Origin: Allobosea sp. Tri-44
GTDB lineage: Bacteria; Pseudomonadota; Alphaproteobacteria; Rhizobiales; Beijerinckiaceae
DNA length: 64,000 bases
Assembly (NCBI RefSeq): GCF_004123845.1
Contig: NZ_NBDP01000005.1
Coordinates: forward strand, 186,001-250,000
Direction of reading: 5' to 3'
Shown here: piece by piece, positions 8,325 to 17,254 of the stretch
How positions within the stretch are numbered: position 1 is the first letter of the stretch
How the letters are laid out: each line of letters opens with the position of its first letter
The notes under the pieces: model-generated
Told to the model about the DNA's origin: nothing
What the model saw: the letters and a program-made list of their open reading frames with translations, nothing else
Databases searched by the model: none
Program-made: the position numbers and the translations under genes

Positions 8325-8945
8325 ATGAGCACCACTCGTAGCGTTCTGCGCAGTCTCCTGGCCTGCGGCCTGCTTGCCCTGCCCGGCCTCGCCCTCGCCC
8401 AGCCGCGCCCGCCCGCGGCGCTGCAGGAGACGATGGACATCGGCGACGAGCCGGGCCGCGTCTCGACCGAGGAGGTCAGCATCAGCGACGGGCCCTATGC
8501 CCGCCAGATGGTGCTGTTTCGCTCGAACGAGGCGCCGGGCACCGTCGTGATCCACTCGGGAGAGCGCTTCCTCTACATCGTCCAGGGCAATGGCCGGGCG
8601 CTGCGCTACGGCATCGGCGTCGGCCGCGAAGGCTTCACCTGGTCCGGCCAGGTCCAGGTCAGCCGCAAGGCCGAATGGCCGGACTGGCGCCCGCCGCCGG
8701 AAATGATCCAACGCCAGCCCTATCTGCCGCGCTTCATGGCCGGTGGTCCCGGCAACCCGATGGGCGCGCGTGCCCTTTATCTCGGCTCGACCGTCTTCCG
8801 CGTCCACGGCACCAACCAGCCCGAGACGATCGGCCAGGCGATCTCGTCGGGCTGCTTCCGGCTCGCCAATGGCGACATCGTCGATCTCTACGACCGCGTC
8901 CCGGTCGGGACCAAGGTCATCATCCGCCATAAGGCAACGCTATGA
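8325..8945 (+). CDS. L,D-transpeptidase (YkuD/ErfK family)
   Basis: 206 residues from the ATG at 8325, with a GGAGGAGACGAG ribosome site. A Sec signal peptide covers residues 1-25 (ALA cleavage). The catalytic YkuD motif is intact: His161 in HGT and Cys177 in SSGCFR with Arg179. Such enzymes make 3-3 peptidoglycan crosslinks or attach proteins to peptidoglycan in the periplasm. It shares GVGREGF and a WPDW.PP.EMI segment with the second L,D-transpeptidase at 16458-17162. It overlaps by 4 bp a possible early start of the next gene. Confidence 0.93.
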   Translation: MSTTRSVLRSLLACGLLALPGLALAQPRPPAALQETMDIGDEPGRVSTEEVSISDGPYARQMVLFRSNEAPGTVVIHSGERFLYIVQGNGRALRYGIGVGREGFTWSGQVQVSRKAEWPDWRPPPEMIQRQPYLPRFMAGGPGNPMGARALYLGSTVFRVHGTNQPETIGQAISSGCFRLANGDIVDLYDRVPVGTKVIIRHKATL

Positions 8946-9007
8946 CTGGCGACGCTGTGACCAACCCCGCCCTCCCCGACGACCATATCCGCAAGGAGAC
9001 GAGAGCC

Positions 9008-10045
9008 ATGTCGAAGGCCTCACGGGTTCGCTCACGCAGTCTCCGATTCGCAGCCCTCGGCGTGCTGGCGAGCCTGTCTGCAGCGCCGGCCAGCGCCGGG
9101 ACGCTCGATACGGTGAAGCAGCGCGGCACGCTGCAATGCGGCGTCAGCGAGGGCGTGACCGGCTTCTCGGACAAGGATGCCCAGGGCAACTGGCGCGGTT
9201 TCGACGTCGACTTCTGCCGCGCCACCGCGGCGGCGGTGCTCGGCGATGCGAGCAAGGTCGCCTTCACACCGCTCTCGGCCAGCGAGCGTTTCGAGGCGCT
9301 GAAGAGCGGCAAGGTCGATCTGCTGGCGCGCAATTCGACCTGGACGCTCGCACGCGAGGCGCAGCTCGGCCTCGCCTTCACCGGCATCACCTTCCATGAC
9401 GGCCAGGGCTTCCTGGCCAAGCGCGCACTCGGCGTCGACGGGGCACTGGCGCTCGACAAGGCCAAGATCTGCGTCGAGGCCGGCACCACCACCCAGCTCA
9501 ACCTCGCCGACTTCTTCCGGGCCAACTCGATGAGCTACGAGGAGAAGGCCTTTCCGGGTGCGGCGGAGGCCCTTTCCGCCTTCCAGTCCGGGCAATGCGA
9601 CGTGCTGACCCGCGACCAGTCGGCGCTGCATGGCGAGCGCCTCAAGCTGGCGAAGCCGGCCGACGCGGTGGTGCTGCCGGATGTGATCTCGAAGGAGCCG
9701 CTCGGCCCAGTGGTACGCAGCGACGACTTCGCCTGGTTCAACCTGGTGAAATGGGTGAACTTCGCGCTGGTCAATGCCGAGGAGCTCGGCATTGCGGCCG
9801 CCAATGTCGACCAGGCGCTGAAGTCGCAGAAACCGGATGTGCGCCGCTTCACCGGCGCCGAAGGCGATTTCGGCAAGGCGCTCGGCCTCGACGCCGCCTG
9901 GGCGATCCGGGCGGTCAAGGCGACCGGAAACTATGCCGAGATCTACGAGCGCAATCTCGGGACCGGCTCGCAGCTCGCCATTCCGCGCGGCCTCAACCAG
10001 CTCTGGAGCATGGGCGGCGTGCTCTACGCGCCGCCGCTGCGATAG
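9008..10045 (+). CDS. General amino-acid ABC transporter substrate-binding protein (AapJ-like)
   Basis: 345 residues from the ATG at 9008, preceded by AAGGAGACGAGAGCC. An in-frame ATG at 8942 overlaps the upstream stop (ATGA) and could add 22 residues, but it would spoil the signal peptide. The signal peptide ends APASA near residue 31. The mature sequence (GTLDTVKQRGTLQCGVSEGVTGFS) is the usual opening of family-3 solute-binding proteins of the Aap/Bzt type. No permease or ATPase follows, so it is an orphan receptor or serves a transporter elsewhere. Confidence 0.88.
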   Translation: MSKASRVRSRSLRFAALGVLASLSAAPASAGTLDTVKQRGTLQCGVSEGVTGFSDKDAQGNWRGFDVDFCRATAAAVLGDASKVAFTPLSASERFEALKSGKVDLLARNSTWTLAREAQLGLAFTGITFHDGQGFLAKRALGVDGALALDKAKICVEAGTTTQLNLADFFRANSMSYEEKAFPGAAEALSAFQSGQCDVLTRDQSALHGERLKLAKPADAVVLPDVISKEPLGPVVRSDDFAWFNLVKWVNFALVNAEELGIAAANVDQALKSQKPDVRRFTGAEGDFGKALGLDAAWAIRAVKATGNYAEIYERNLGTGSQLAIPRGLNQLWSMGGVLYAPPLR

Positions 10046-10141
10046 CGCGCCGGGCAAAGGCGAACGTCTATTCTCGCACCTGACGTCGGGTGCGGGCATG
10101 GCGCCGAAGAACTGAGAAAAACCAACGCTCAAAAGGCAAGG

Positions 10142-10226
10142 TGGTGGGGGAAGCAGGACTCGAACCTGCGAAGGCATAGCCAGCGGATTTACAGTCCGCC
10201 CCCTTTGCCGCTCGGGACATTCCCCC
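10142..10226 (-). tRNA. tRNA-Tyr (anticodon GTA)
   Basis: Minus-strand 85-nt tRNA with encoded CCA and a long variable arm. The acceptor arm GGGGGAA pairs with TTCCCCC, the anticodon arm GCGGACTGTAAATCCGC carries GTA, the variable arm follows (TGGCTATGCCTTCG), and the T-arm is CAGGTTCGAGTCCTG. Confidence 0.97.
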
Positions 10227-10411
10227 GCCTTGCCGCAGGCTGACCCGAAGGCCGGCCGCAACCGCCTGTTTCACTTTTGTGAAGGGCGGCAGGCGCGGGC
10301 GGACTTATGAGGAGAGGTCAGCCGGCTGTCAACGCCAAAAAGCCATCTGGCGCGCTTTCCGGTCGACCGCTTCCGGTCGAACGAAAAGAATTCGCGCAAA
10401 ATCAACAAAGT

Positions 10412-10460
10412 GAGCATGTTCTCATCGCAAAAGTGGTTTCCACTTTTGCGGAACATGCTC
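10412..10460. repeat. Intergenic palindromic repeat (GAGCATGTTC type)
   Basis: A 49-bp near-perfect inverted repeat. The outer arms are GAGCATGTTC and GAACATGCTC; the inner arms CGCAAAAGTGG and CCACTTTTGCG surround a TTT loop. Repeats with this GAGCATG...GCAAAA design are common between genes in Hyphomicrobiales. It lies just past the stop of the minus-strand YkgJ-type gene, so it may also act as that gene's transcript end. The rest of 10227-10488 shows nothing else. Confidence 0.75.
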
Positions 10461-10488
10461 GCGACAAGCAATCGCATTGGCATCCCGC

Positions 10489-11067
10489 TCAGCCCTGCGG
10501 CCACATGGCGCGATGGCGCCTGCGCCAGGCGAGCGCAGCCGGGACGAAGGCCTGGAACGGCGTCGCCTGTGGTCGCTCGATCGCATCGGCGAGATCCGGC
10601 GGCGGATGAATCAGGCTGCGCACGCCATGGCGGTGCACCCAGACCGGCAGTTCCCCCTGACGGGCGAACATGGCGACGACCTGCCTGACCAGGGCGCTGC
10701 GCAGCGCCCGCGAGCCGGCGACGGGCCGTGCCACGACGCAGAAGCGGGCGAACGGATTCGGATGTTCCTCCTCGCCCTCGAGACAGAAGATCACGCCGCT
10801 GCGATCCGGCCGCGCCTCGTCCGGCATGGCATCGATGCGTCGCCACAGGCAGAACCAGGTGCGGCAGATATCCGGCCGTATCGCATGGATGCCGCAGCCC
10901 TTGCCGGTGTTATGGCGGCACATCACGCCGGCCGGCTTGCCGACCTCCGGATCGACGATGCGCAGCACTTCGCAACAGGCGACGCAGTCGCCGCAATCGC
11001 GCCCGGGCACCAGATGGTTCAGCGTCCGGCCCGAGCGCATCGTGCCGGCTTCGGGACTTTCCACCAT
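10489..11067 (-). CDS. YkgJ-type cysteine-cluster protein (putative zinc/iron chelating)
   Basis: 192 residues from the ATG at 11067, which has GGGAGG 8 bp upstream. The open frame runs further back but only across the next gene in antisense. The N-terminal third holds the cysteine pattern CGDCVACC ... MCRH ... GCGIHAIRPDICRTWFC typical of the CxxCxxCC family (YkgJ/Fe-S oxidoreductase-like, UPF0153). These cysteines are expected to bind a metal. The C-terminal part is Arg/Trp-rich without a known motif. Function within the cell is unknown. Confidence 0.8.
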   Translation of the reverse strand: MVESPEAGTMRSGRTLNHLVPGRDCGDCVACCEVLRIVDPEVGKPAGVMCRHNTGKGCGIHAIRPDICRTWFCLWRRIDAMPDEARPDRSGVIFCLEGEEEHPNPFARFCVVARPVAGSRALRSALVRQVVAMFARQGELPVWVHRHGVRSLIHPPPDLADAIERPQATPFQAFVPAALAWRRRHRAMWPQG

Positions 11068-11101
11068 GACACGCCTCCCGAGCGCGGTGAGGAATCTCAG
11101 C

Positions 11102-11686
11102 CTAGATCGTATCGCTGCCGCCCGGAAGTGACACCCGTATCGACGCCACGCGCTCCAGCACGAAGGCGGTGCGGGTCGCGACATCGGCGCGCGGCAGTTC
11201 GACCAATTCGTAGCCATGGTCGCGATAGGCTGCTGTAACGGCGTCATAGGTGCGCTCGGCTTCGGCAAAATCCTGCTTGCGCTCGGCGTCCTGCGCATAG
11301 ATCTCGCGCCAGGGCGGCGCGGCAAAGACGATGCGAGCATAGCGGAAGGCGCGGGCTGCCCGATCGAGATGCTCCGGCACCTCGAGCCCGCACAGCCGCA
11401 GATAGCCGACGGTGTCGGGGATGCCGCGGTCGAAGAAGACCGCAGCCGGGCTCGCCTTGGCCTCACCCTGGGAGCGCATGTCGAAGCTCAGCATCAACTC
11501 GGCGAACAAAGCGCGGTCGCGCCAGGGCAAGGCCGGCCCGTCGATGGCGAGCTGATCGCGGATGATCGCCCGCCCCGCCTCCGGCGCAACCCGGTGACCT
11601 GCGGCTGCCAGCGCGGTAAGCAATGTCGTCTTGCCGGCGCCGGGGCCGCCGGTCACCACGAACAGGCGTTCATTCGTCTTCGTCAT
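11102..11686 (-). CDS. P-loop ATPase/kinase of the AAA_28 type
   Basis: 194 residues from the ATG at 11686, which lies 9 bp after AGGAG. Another ATG two codons earlier is too close to that site. Walker A is VTGGPGAGKTTLL at residues 9-21, and a DRGIPDT segment (Asp near residue 93) resembles the AAA_28 nucleotide kinase-like family. It is cytoplasmic. It is placed 34 bp upstream of the YkgJ-like gene on the same strand, so the two are probably co-transcribed. The substrate is unknown. Confidence 0.78.
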   Translation of the reverse strand: MTKTNERLFVVTGGPGAGKTTLLTALAAAGHRVAPEAGRAIIRDQLAIDGPALPWRDRALFAELMLSFDMRSQGEAKASPAAVFFDRGIPDTVGYLRLCGLEVPEHLDRAARAFRYARIVFAAPPWREIYAQDAERKQDFAEAERTYDAVTAAYRDHGYELVELPRADVATRTAFVLERVASIRVSLPGGSDTI

Positions 11687-11793
11687 CGGCATAGTCTCCT
11701 TGCAATGAATCCGGTCAAAATCCCTCGTCCCGGCCTTCGGGCTGGCCAAGTCGGCCGCGCCATGGCAGGGCATGGCGTCACCTTTCCGGAGCC

Positions 11794-12585
11794 ATGATGC
11801 CCGCCCCGTCCCGCACCCGTTTCCAGAGCCGCCAGGGCCGCCCGCATCGGGAGGGGCCGCCGCCACATCGGCCCGGCGAGATCGACGAAGCGATCCTCTA
11901 CGGCGCCCATCCCGTGATCGAGGCGCTGCGCAATCCGCAGCGGCGCTTCCGCAAGCTGCTCGCCACAGAGAACGCGCTGAAGCGCCTGGTCGAGGAGATC
12001 GGCGAATTGCCGATCGAGCCGGAAATGGTCCGGCCTTCGCAGATCGACCGGCTGCTGACGCCCGACTCGGTGCATCAGGGGCTCTATCTCGTCTGCGATC
12101 CCCTGCCCTCGCCCGATCTCGACAGCCTGCCGGACGATGCGATCGTGCTGGCGCTCGACCAGATCACCGACCCGCACAATGTCGGGGCGATCCTGCGCTC
12201 GGCCGCCGCCTTCGCGGTCGCGGCCGTGATCGTCACCATCCGCCATTCGCCGGCGGCGACGGGCGTCCTGGCCAAATCGGCCTCTGGCGCGCTCGAGCAC
12301 GTGCCGCTGATCGCGGTGAAGAATCTGGGCGATGCACTCGACAAGCTCGGCGAGCGCGGCTTCCTGCGGCTCGGCTTCGATTCGGAAGGGGACGTCTCGC
12401 TCGACGAGGTCACCTTGCGCCGCCCGCTCGTCCTGGTGATGGGCGCCGAGGGCAAGGGCCTGCGCCAGCGCTCGCGCGAACTTTGCGACCAGCTCGCCAG
12501 GCTCGATATGCCAGGCGCGATCAAGAGCCTCAACGTCTCGAACGCGACTGCGATCGCGCTCTACGCCGCGACCCGGCGCGGCTGA
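11794..12585 (+). CDS. rlmB: 23S rRNA (guanosine-2'-O-)-methyltransferase RlmB
   Basis: 263 residues, SpoU/TrmH (SPOUT) family. A basic N-terminal tail is followed by the substrate-binding domain beginning ILYGAHPVIEALRNP. The three SPOUT knot motifs are NVGAILRSAAAF, LVMGAEGKGLR and SLNVSNATAIALYA at the C-terminus. It uses S-adenosylmethionine to methylate 23S rRNA (G2251 in E. coli). A following ATG at 11797 is an equally possible start. It is convergent with the next gene, with only 3 bp between the stops. Confidence 0.92.
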   Translation: MMPAPSRTRFQSRQGRPHREGPPPHRPGEIDEAILYGAHPVIEALRNPQRRFRKLLATENALKRLVEEIGELPIEPEMVRPSQIDRLLTPDSVHQGLYLVCDPLPSPDLDSLPDDAIVLALDQITDPHNVGAILRSAAAFAVAAVIVTIRHSPAATGVLAKSASGALEHVPLIAVKNLGDALDKLGERGFLRLGFDSEGDVSLDEVTLRRPLVLVMGAEGKGLRQRSRELCDQLARLDMPGAIKSLNVSNATAIALYAATRRG

Positions 12586-12588
12586 AGC

Positions 12589-13011
12589 TCAGCGGCGCGC
12601 CACCCGGCCGTCGCTGGCGAAACGCATCACCCGCACCACCGGGCGCCCGTTGCGCGTTTCGATCCGGTACAGCACCGGATCGGCGGCTGGCGGTCGCGGG
12701 ATGCCGATCGCGACGGGCACCGACGGCTCCTTCACTGGCGGCGGCTCGCTGGCTTCCGGGAACACGATCACGGTCTGCTGGCCGCCGGGCCAGCCATAGA
12801 AGCCGGGATAGCCACCACCATAGATGCCAGCATGGCGGCGATGGGCGTGACCGGGCCGCGCCATCGGCCGCATCGGCGCAAACCGCGGAGCTGAGCCGGA
12901 TATGCCGGCCGAGGGTGCTGCGCCGAAACCCGGCGCGGCCGTAGCAGGGGATGCCACGACGCAGAATCCTGCGAATGCGGCGAGCAGAGCCACTCCAGAG
13001 AGAACTCTCAT
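12589..13011 (-). CDS. Small exported protein, Gly/Pro-rich, unknown function
   Basis: 140 residues with a clear Sec signal peptide (MRVLSGVALLAAFAGF...ATAAP, cleavage near residue 26). The mature N-terminal half is Gly/Pro/His-rich and low-complexity (RPGHAHRRHAGIYGGGYPGF), followed by a Pro-rich linker. The last 40 residues (LYRIETRNGRPVVRVMRF) look like a small beta domain. No family is recognised. It is a candidate periplasmic protein, convergent with rlmB. Confidence 0.65.
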   Translation of the reverse strand: MRVLSGVALLAAFAGFCVVASPATAAPGFGAAPSAGISGSAPRFAPMRPMARPGHAHRRHAGIYGGGYPGFYGWPGGQQTVIVFPEASEPPPVKEPSVPVAIGIPRPPAADPVLYRIETRNGRPVVRVMRFASDGRVARR

Positions 13012-13355
13012 GCGACCAACTCCCCTCTAACGCAGCCTGTCGGCTCGAGGCCGGCATGGTTATGGAGAGGTTAACGACTCGGAGCAGGCAAGGCGAGTCG
13101 CGACAAGATATGGAGGTGGATCGCCTCCGCCGAGCGCTCAATCCTTCGTCTTACGCCTTTCGGTGCAAGACCAAGTGCTCGGTTGAAGATTGCCGGGGTC
13201 GGCCGCATTCGTAGCCGATCAAACTTGGCTTTTCCAAGGCCTTTTGTCCTGAGTCGGCCCTCGCGCCGGCTCCAAGCGAAGAACCGCCGGACAGGCGGCA
13301 CGAGGGCGCAGCAGATGGTCTGTGGCGCCGGGGGAACGAAAAACGGGAGCGCTTC
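13012..13355. other. Intergenic region without a supported gene
   Basis: About 340 bp between the divergent exported-protein gene and the MHS transporter. It must carry both promoters. A GGAGG-N7-CCTCC inverted repeat lies near 13111-13127. I see no convincing coding frame, RNA gene or operator. Confidence 0.5.
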
Positions 13356-15026
13356 ATGAGCATGGCACATGCATCGGCGGCCGCAGGGCCACAACCGATG
13401 ACCAGAGAGCAAAAGAAGGTCATTCTGGCCTCCTCGCTGGGCACGGTCTTCGAATGGTACGATTTCTACCTCTACGGTTCGCTCGCCGTGATGATCGGCG
13501 CGCATTTCTTCTCGGCCTTCGACCCGAATACCCGCGCGATCTTTGCGCTGCTCGCCTTCGCCGCCGGCTTCCTGGTGCGTCCGTTCGGCGCGCTGTTCTT
13601 CGGCCGGCTCGGTGACCTGATCGGCCGCAAATACACCTTCCTCGTCACCATCCTGATCATGGGCGCCTCGACCTTCCTGGTCGGCCTCCTTCCAGGCTAC
13701 AACACGATCGGCTGGATCGCCCCGGTGATCCTGATCGCGCTCCGCATGCTGCAGGGCCTCGCGCTCGGCGGCGAATATGGCGGCGCGGCGGTCTATGTCG
13801 CCGAGCACGCTCCTCCGGGACGGCGCGGCTTCTACACCTCCTTCATCCAGACCACGGCGACGCTCGGCCTGCTGCTGTCGCTGATCGTCATCCTCGGCAT
13901 CCGCACCACCATGGGCGAGGCAGATTTCGCCGCCTGGGGCTGGCGCATTCCGTTCCTGGCCTCGATCATCCTGCTCGGAATCTCGGTCTACATCCGGCTC
14001 CAGATGCAGGAATCGCCGGCCTTCCAGAAGATGAAGGAAGAGGGCACCGGCTCGAAGGCGCCGCTGTCGGAAGCCTTCGGCCAGTGGAAGAACGCCAAGA
14101 TCGCGCTGCTGGCGCTGTTCGGGCTCACCGCCGGCCAGGCCGTCGTCTGGTACACTGGCCAGTTCTACGCCCTGTTCTTCATCCAGAGCATCCTGAAGGT
14201 CGATCTCTACACCGCCAACGTGCTGATCGCCTGGTCGCTCATCCTCGGCACCGGCGGCTTCATCGTCTTCGGTTCGCTGTCCGACAGGATCGGCCGCAAG
14301 CCGATCATCCTGGCCGGCTGCCTGATCGCGGCGCTGACCTATTTCCCGCTGTTCGGCGCGCTCACCAAGGCGGCCAATCCCGGCCTCGCCGCGGCACACG
14401 CCAACGTCAAGGTCCAGGTCGTCGCCGACCCCGCCACCTGCGGCTCGGTCTTCGATCCGGTCGGCGTGCGCACCTTCACCCAGCCTTGCGATGTCGCCCG
14501 CCGCACGCTGGCGACGCAGGCGATCGTCTACACCCAGGCCCCGGCTCCCGCCGGCACGCCTGCCAAGGTCACGGTCAACGGCAAGGACGTCGCGATCGAC
14601 GCCACCTTCGCCGCCAATATCGGCAAGGAAGCGATCGCGGCCGGCTATCCGGCGCCAGGCGATGCCCGCATCGTCAAGACCGGCTTCCTCAATGCGTTGT
14701 TCGGCGCGCAGTCGCTGACCATCATCGCGATCCTGACCGTGCTCGTGATCTACGTGACCATGGTCTACGGCCCGATCGCGGCGGCGCTGGTCGAGCTCTT
14801 CCCGACCCGCATCCGCTACACCGGCATGTCGCTGCCCTACCATATCGGCAATGGCTGGTTCGGCGGCCTGCTGCCGGCGACCTCCTTCGCCATGGTGGCC
14901 GGCACCGGCGACATCTTCTACGGCCTCTGGTACCCGATCGTGATCGCGATGATGACCTTCGTCATCGGCATGCTCTTCGTGCCCGAGACCAAGGATCGCG
15001 ACATCCTCACCCACGACGGCGGCTGA
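13356..15026 (+). CDS. MFS transporter, metabolite:H+ symporter (MHS) family, with long extra loop
   Basis: 556 residues, against about 430-450 for ProP, KgtP or ShiA. The MHS hallmarks are present: SSLGTVFEWYDFYLYG in the first helix, FGRLGDLIGRK in loop 2-3, LQGLALGGEYGGAAVYVAEHAP and LSDRIGRKP in the mid-loop. The extra length is an insertion of about 110 residues (roughly 336-445) between two late helices. It is hydrophilic and contains Cys362 and Cys378, which could form a disulfide if it is periplasmic. It imports an organic acid or osmolyte with protons; the substrate is unknown. A strong terminator follows. Confidence 0.9.
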   Translation: MSMAHASAAAGPQPMTREQKKVILASSLGTVFEWYDFYLYGSLAVMIGAHFFSAFDPNTRAIFALLAFAAGFLVRPFGALFFGRLGDLIGRKYTFLVTILIMGASTFLVGLLPGYNTIGWIAPVILIALRMLQGLALGGEYGGAAVYVAEHAPPGRRGFYTSFIQTTATLGLLLSLIVILGIRTTMGEADFAAWGWRIPFLASIILLGISVYIRLQMQESPAFQKMKEEGTGSKAPLSEAFGQWKNAKIALLALFGLTAGQAVVWYTGQFYALFFIQSILKVDLYTANVLIAWSLILGTGGFIVFGSLSDRIGRKPIILAGCLIAALTYFPLFGALTKAANPGLAAAHANVKVQVVADPATCGSVFDPVGVRTFTQPCDVARRTLATQAIVYTQAPAPAGTPAKVTVNGKDVAIDATFAANIGKEAIAAGYPAPGDARIVKTGFLNALFGAQSLTIIAILTVLVIYVTMVYGPIAAALVELFPTRIRYTGMSLPYHIGNGWFGGLLPATSFAMVAGTGDIFYGLWYPIVIAMMTFVIGMLFVPETKDRDILTHDGG

Positions 15027-15061
15027 TCCGTCAGCCAAGGTCGGCTTTGCCGGTCCTGAGG

Positions 15062-15090
15062 AGCCCCGCCCGAAAGGGCGGGGCTTTTTT
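15062..15090 (+). terminator. Rho-independent terminator after the MHS transporter
   Basis: Stem AGCCCCGCCC / GGGCGGGGCT with a GAAA loop, followed directly by a run of Ts. It lies 36 bp after the stop codon of the transporter. Confidence 0.93.
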
Positions 15091-15239
15091 GTTGGTGGAA
15101 GACCGGAGTACCCGATGCGGCCCTGCATCGGCACAAGCTGAAATTAACCCGCGTCAGACCAAATGGACGGTACGTTGAGCGAGCAGGGAGCACGCGATCA
15201 TGCCTGAAGCCGGACGCAGGCATCGCTGACGACGATACG

Positions 15240-16409
15240 ATGGACCTTGCAACCCTCTGGTACCTGACGCTCGGAACGCTGCTCGTCGCGGCCGCCATGA
15301 CGCTTTGGGAGCGGGCAGCGCAGGCACAGCGGTCTCGCGAGCTCGGCATCTGGGCCACAGCCTACGGGGTATTCGCCCTGGGCTGCGTCCTCGCCATGAA
15401 CCGGAGCCTACTTCCGGGCGTCGCCGGCCCGGCCCTCACCAATGTCGTCATGGTGTTCGGCTACACGCTGGTCCTGCAGGGAACTTTGGCACTGGACGGC
15501 AAGGCGCTGCGCCCCGCTCTCGTCGCCGGCCTGCTGACCGTCATCGGCGCAGCCTGGTTCGTCGCAGGCACGGACATGGGCAGCGTCTTCTGGAATTATG
15601 CGAGCGCGCTGCCGATTGCGATCATCTCGGCCCTGACCGCCCTCACCGTTCTTCGCAGCCGAACCGCAAGCGGCCTGCGTTCCCGCCCGATCGCAGTTGC
15701 CGTCTTCGCCTGCCACAGCCTCTTCTACGCGGCGCGGGCCTTCGTTGTGCCGGTCATCACCTCATTTTATGGCGATGGCGTGCCGCCCGTCGTCGCCAAG
15801 ATCACGATGTACGAGGCCGTGCTGTTCACGGTTGCGATGCCGATGTGCCTGCTTGCGCTGGTGCGCGAGGAGGACCGGCTGCAGCTCCTCGCCAACGTGC
15901 GCACCGACTTTCTGACCGGCCTTCTCAATCGCCAGGGCTTCTTCGAGCTCGGCTCCGAGCGTCTGGATCGCAAGGGCGAGGAGATCTCGCACGCGCTGCT
16001 CGCCTTCGATCTCGATCACTTCAAGGCCATCAACGACACCTATGGGCACGACGCGGGAGACAGCGTCCTGAAGCTCTTCGCGAGCATCGCCCGCGAGGCC
16101 GCGGGTCCAGCCGCCATGAGCGCGCGGCTGGGCGGCGAGGAGTTCGCAATGCTGCTGCCGGGCATGGGCGCAGACGAAGCCCGGGATGTCGGGGAGGACA
16201 TCGCCCGACGCTTTGCGGAAGCCGCGGCGCGCAGCGACGGCCTCGCCATTGCAGCCACCGTCAGCGTCGGCCTGGCCGTGGCCGATGCGGGCGGGGTCGA
16301 ATTGACCGAACTACTGGCCGCCGCCGATCGCGCCCTCTACCGAGCCAAGACGCTGGGGCGCAACCGCATCGAGATCGCCAAGCCTGACGCGATCGCCGAG
16401 GCGGCCTAG
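15240..16409 (+). CDS. Membrane-bound diguanylate cyclase (GGDEF domain)
   Basis: 389 residues. The N-terminal half (about 1-205) has six to seven hydrophobic segments, as in membrane-sensor cyclases. The C-terminal GGDEF domain starts near residue 222 (DFLTGLLNRQGFFEL), with DLDHFKAINDTYGHDAGD for nucleotide/metal binding and an active-site variant GGEEF in SARLGGEEFAML. GGEEF is catalytically competent in this family. No RxxD inhibition site is evident right before it (it reads AMSARLGGEEF). It makes cyclic-di-GMP at the inner membrane. No partner gene is adjacent. Confidence 0.93.
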   Translation: MDLATLWYLTLGTLLVAAAMTLWERAAQAQRSRELGIWATAYGVFALGCVLAMNRSLLPGVAGPALTNVVMVFGYTLVLQGTLALDGKALRPALVAGLLTVIGAAWFVAGTDMGSVFWNYASALPIAIISALTALTVLRSRTASGLRSRPIAVAVFACHSLFYAARAFVVPVITSFYGDGVPPVVAKITMYEAVLFTVAMPMCLLALVREEDRLQLLANVRTDFLTGLLNRQGFFELGSERLDRKGEEISHALLAFDLDHFKAINDTYGHDAGDSVLKLFASIAREAAGPAAMSARLGGEEFAMLLPGMGADEARDVGEDIARRFAEAAARSDGLAIAATVSVGLAVADAGGVELTELLAAADRALYRAKTLGRNRIEIAKPDAIAEAA

Positions 16410-16457
16410 CAGGACTTGTCGCCCCTGCTGTCTTTAGGGACCTGGCGGCGGCGAGCG

Positions 16458-17162
16458 TCACACAGGCAGGACAGTGACCGGCGTGCCCAACGCGACGCGG
16501 GCATAGAGGTGGGTGATGTCCTGGTTGATCATCCGGATGCAGCCCGAGGAGACATTGGTGCCGACGGTATAGGGCTCGGTGGTGCCGTGGATACGGTAGC
16601 CGAGATCGCGCCCTTCGCCGAAGAGATAGAGGGTGCGGGCGCCGAGCGGGCTCTTCGGCCCACCGCGGACGCCAGGGCCGCGCGGCGTCGGCTCGAGCTG
16701 GGCCCTGATCTGCGGATCGCGCTCGATCATCTCCTGCGGCGGCACCCAGTCGGGCCAGTCGCGCTTCATGTTGATCTTCGCCACCCCAGTCCAGCCGAAG
16801 CCCTCGCGGCCGACGCCGACGCCGTAACGCGTTGCGACTCCCTGCGATTCGACGAAATAGAGGTGATAGGAACCGGGATCGACGACGATCGAGCCTGGCG
16901 GCTCGGCTCGGCGGAACTCGACCGTCTGGCGCAGATAGCGCGGCTCGATGCTGGCATAGTCGATCGCCGGCACCGGAAAGCGCTCGCCCGGATATTCGAT
17001 GTAGACCTGCGCATAATTCGGGCGCGCCAGCGTGCGCGTCAGGCTGCGCCCGCTCGGGGCGGCGATGTCCGGCAACGCGACGATGCTTCCGCCGCCGCAG
17101 CCGGCGAGGCCGGGAGCGATGAGCGAGAGGGAGGACATGGTAAAAGAACGACGGTTCAGCAT
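16458..17162 (-). CDS. L,D-transpeptidase (YkuD family), lipoprotein type
   Basis: 234 residues from the ATG at 17162; a GTG two codons upstream is possible. The signal contains RRSF and a lipobox LAGC with Cys22, so it is probably a lipoprotein. The YkuD catalytic motif is complete: His192 in HGT, Cys208 in SSGCIR and Arg210. It shares GVGREGF and a WPDWVPPQEMI segment with the enzyme at 8325-8945, so the two are paralogues with different export signals. It is transcribed in the same direction as the giant autotransporter, 92 bp after it, and is convergent with the diguanylate cyclase. Confidence 0.93.
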   Translation of the reverse strand: MLNRRSFTMSSLSLIAPGLAGCGGGSIVALPDIAAPSGRSLTRTLARPNYAQVYIEYPGERFPVPAIDYASIEPRYLRQTVEFRRAEPPGSIVVDPGSYHLYFVESQGVATRYGVGVGREGFGWTGVAKINMKRDWPDWVPPQEMIERDPQIRAQLEPTPRGPGVRGGPKSPLGARTLYLFGEGRDLGYRIHGTTEPYTVGTNVSSGCIRMINQDITHLYARVALGTPVTVLPV

Positions 17163-17254
17163 GGGCACATCTCAGGCAAGGCTTTTGAAAAGCATCGACT
17201 TAGATGGTTACGGGCCGGTGAACGCCGCCATGTCCGGTAGGCTCGCCCTCCCCC

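Noticed and set aside
10271-10846. 191-residue minus-strand ORF overlapping the YkgJ-like gene
   Set aside because: It overlaps the cysteine-cluster gene in another frame and crosses the palindromic repeat. No family or ribosome site.
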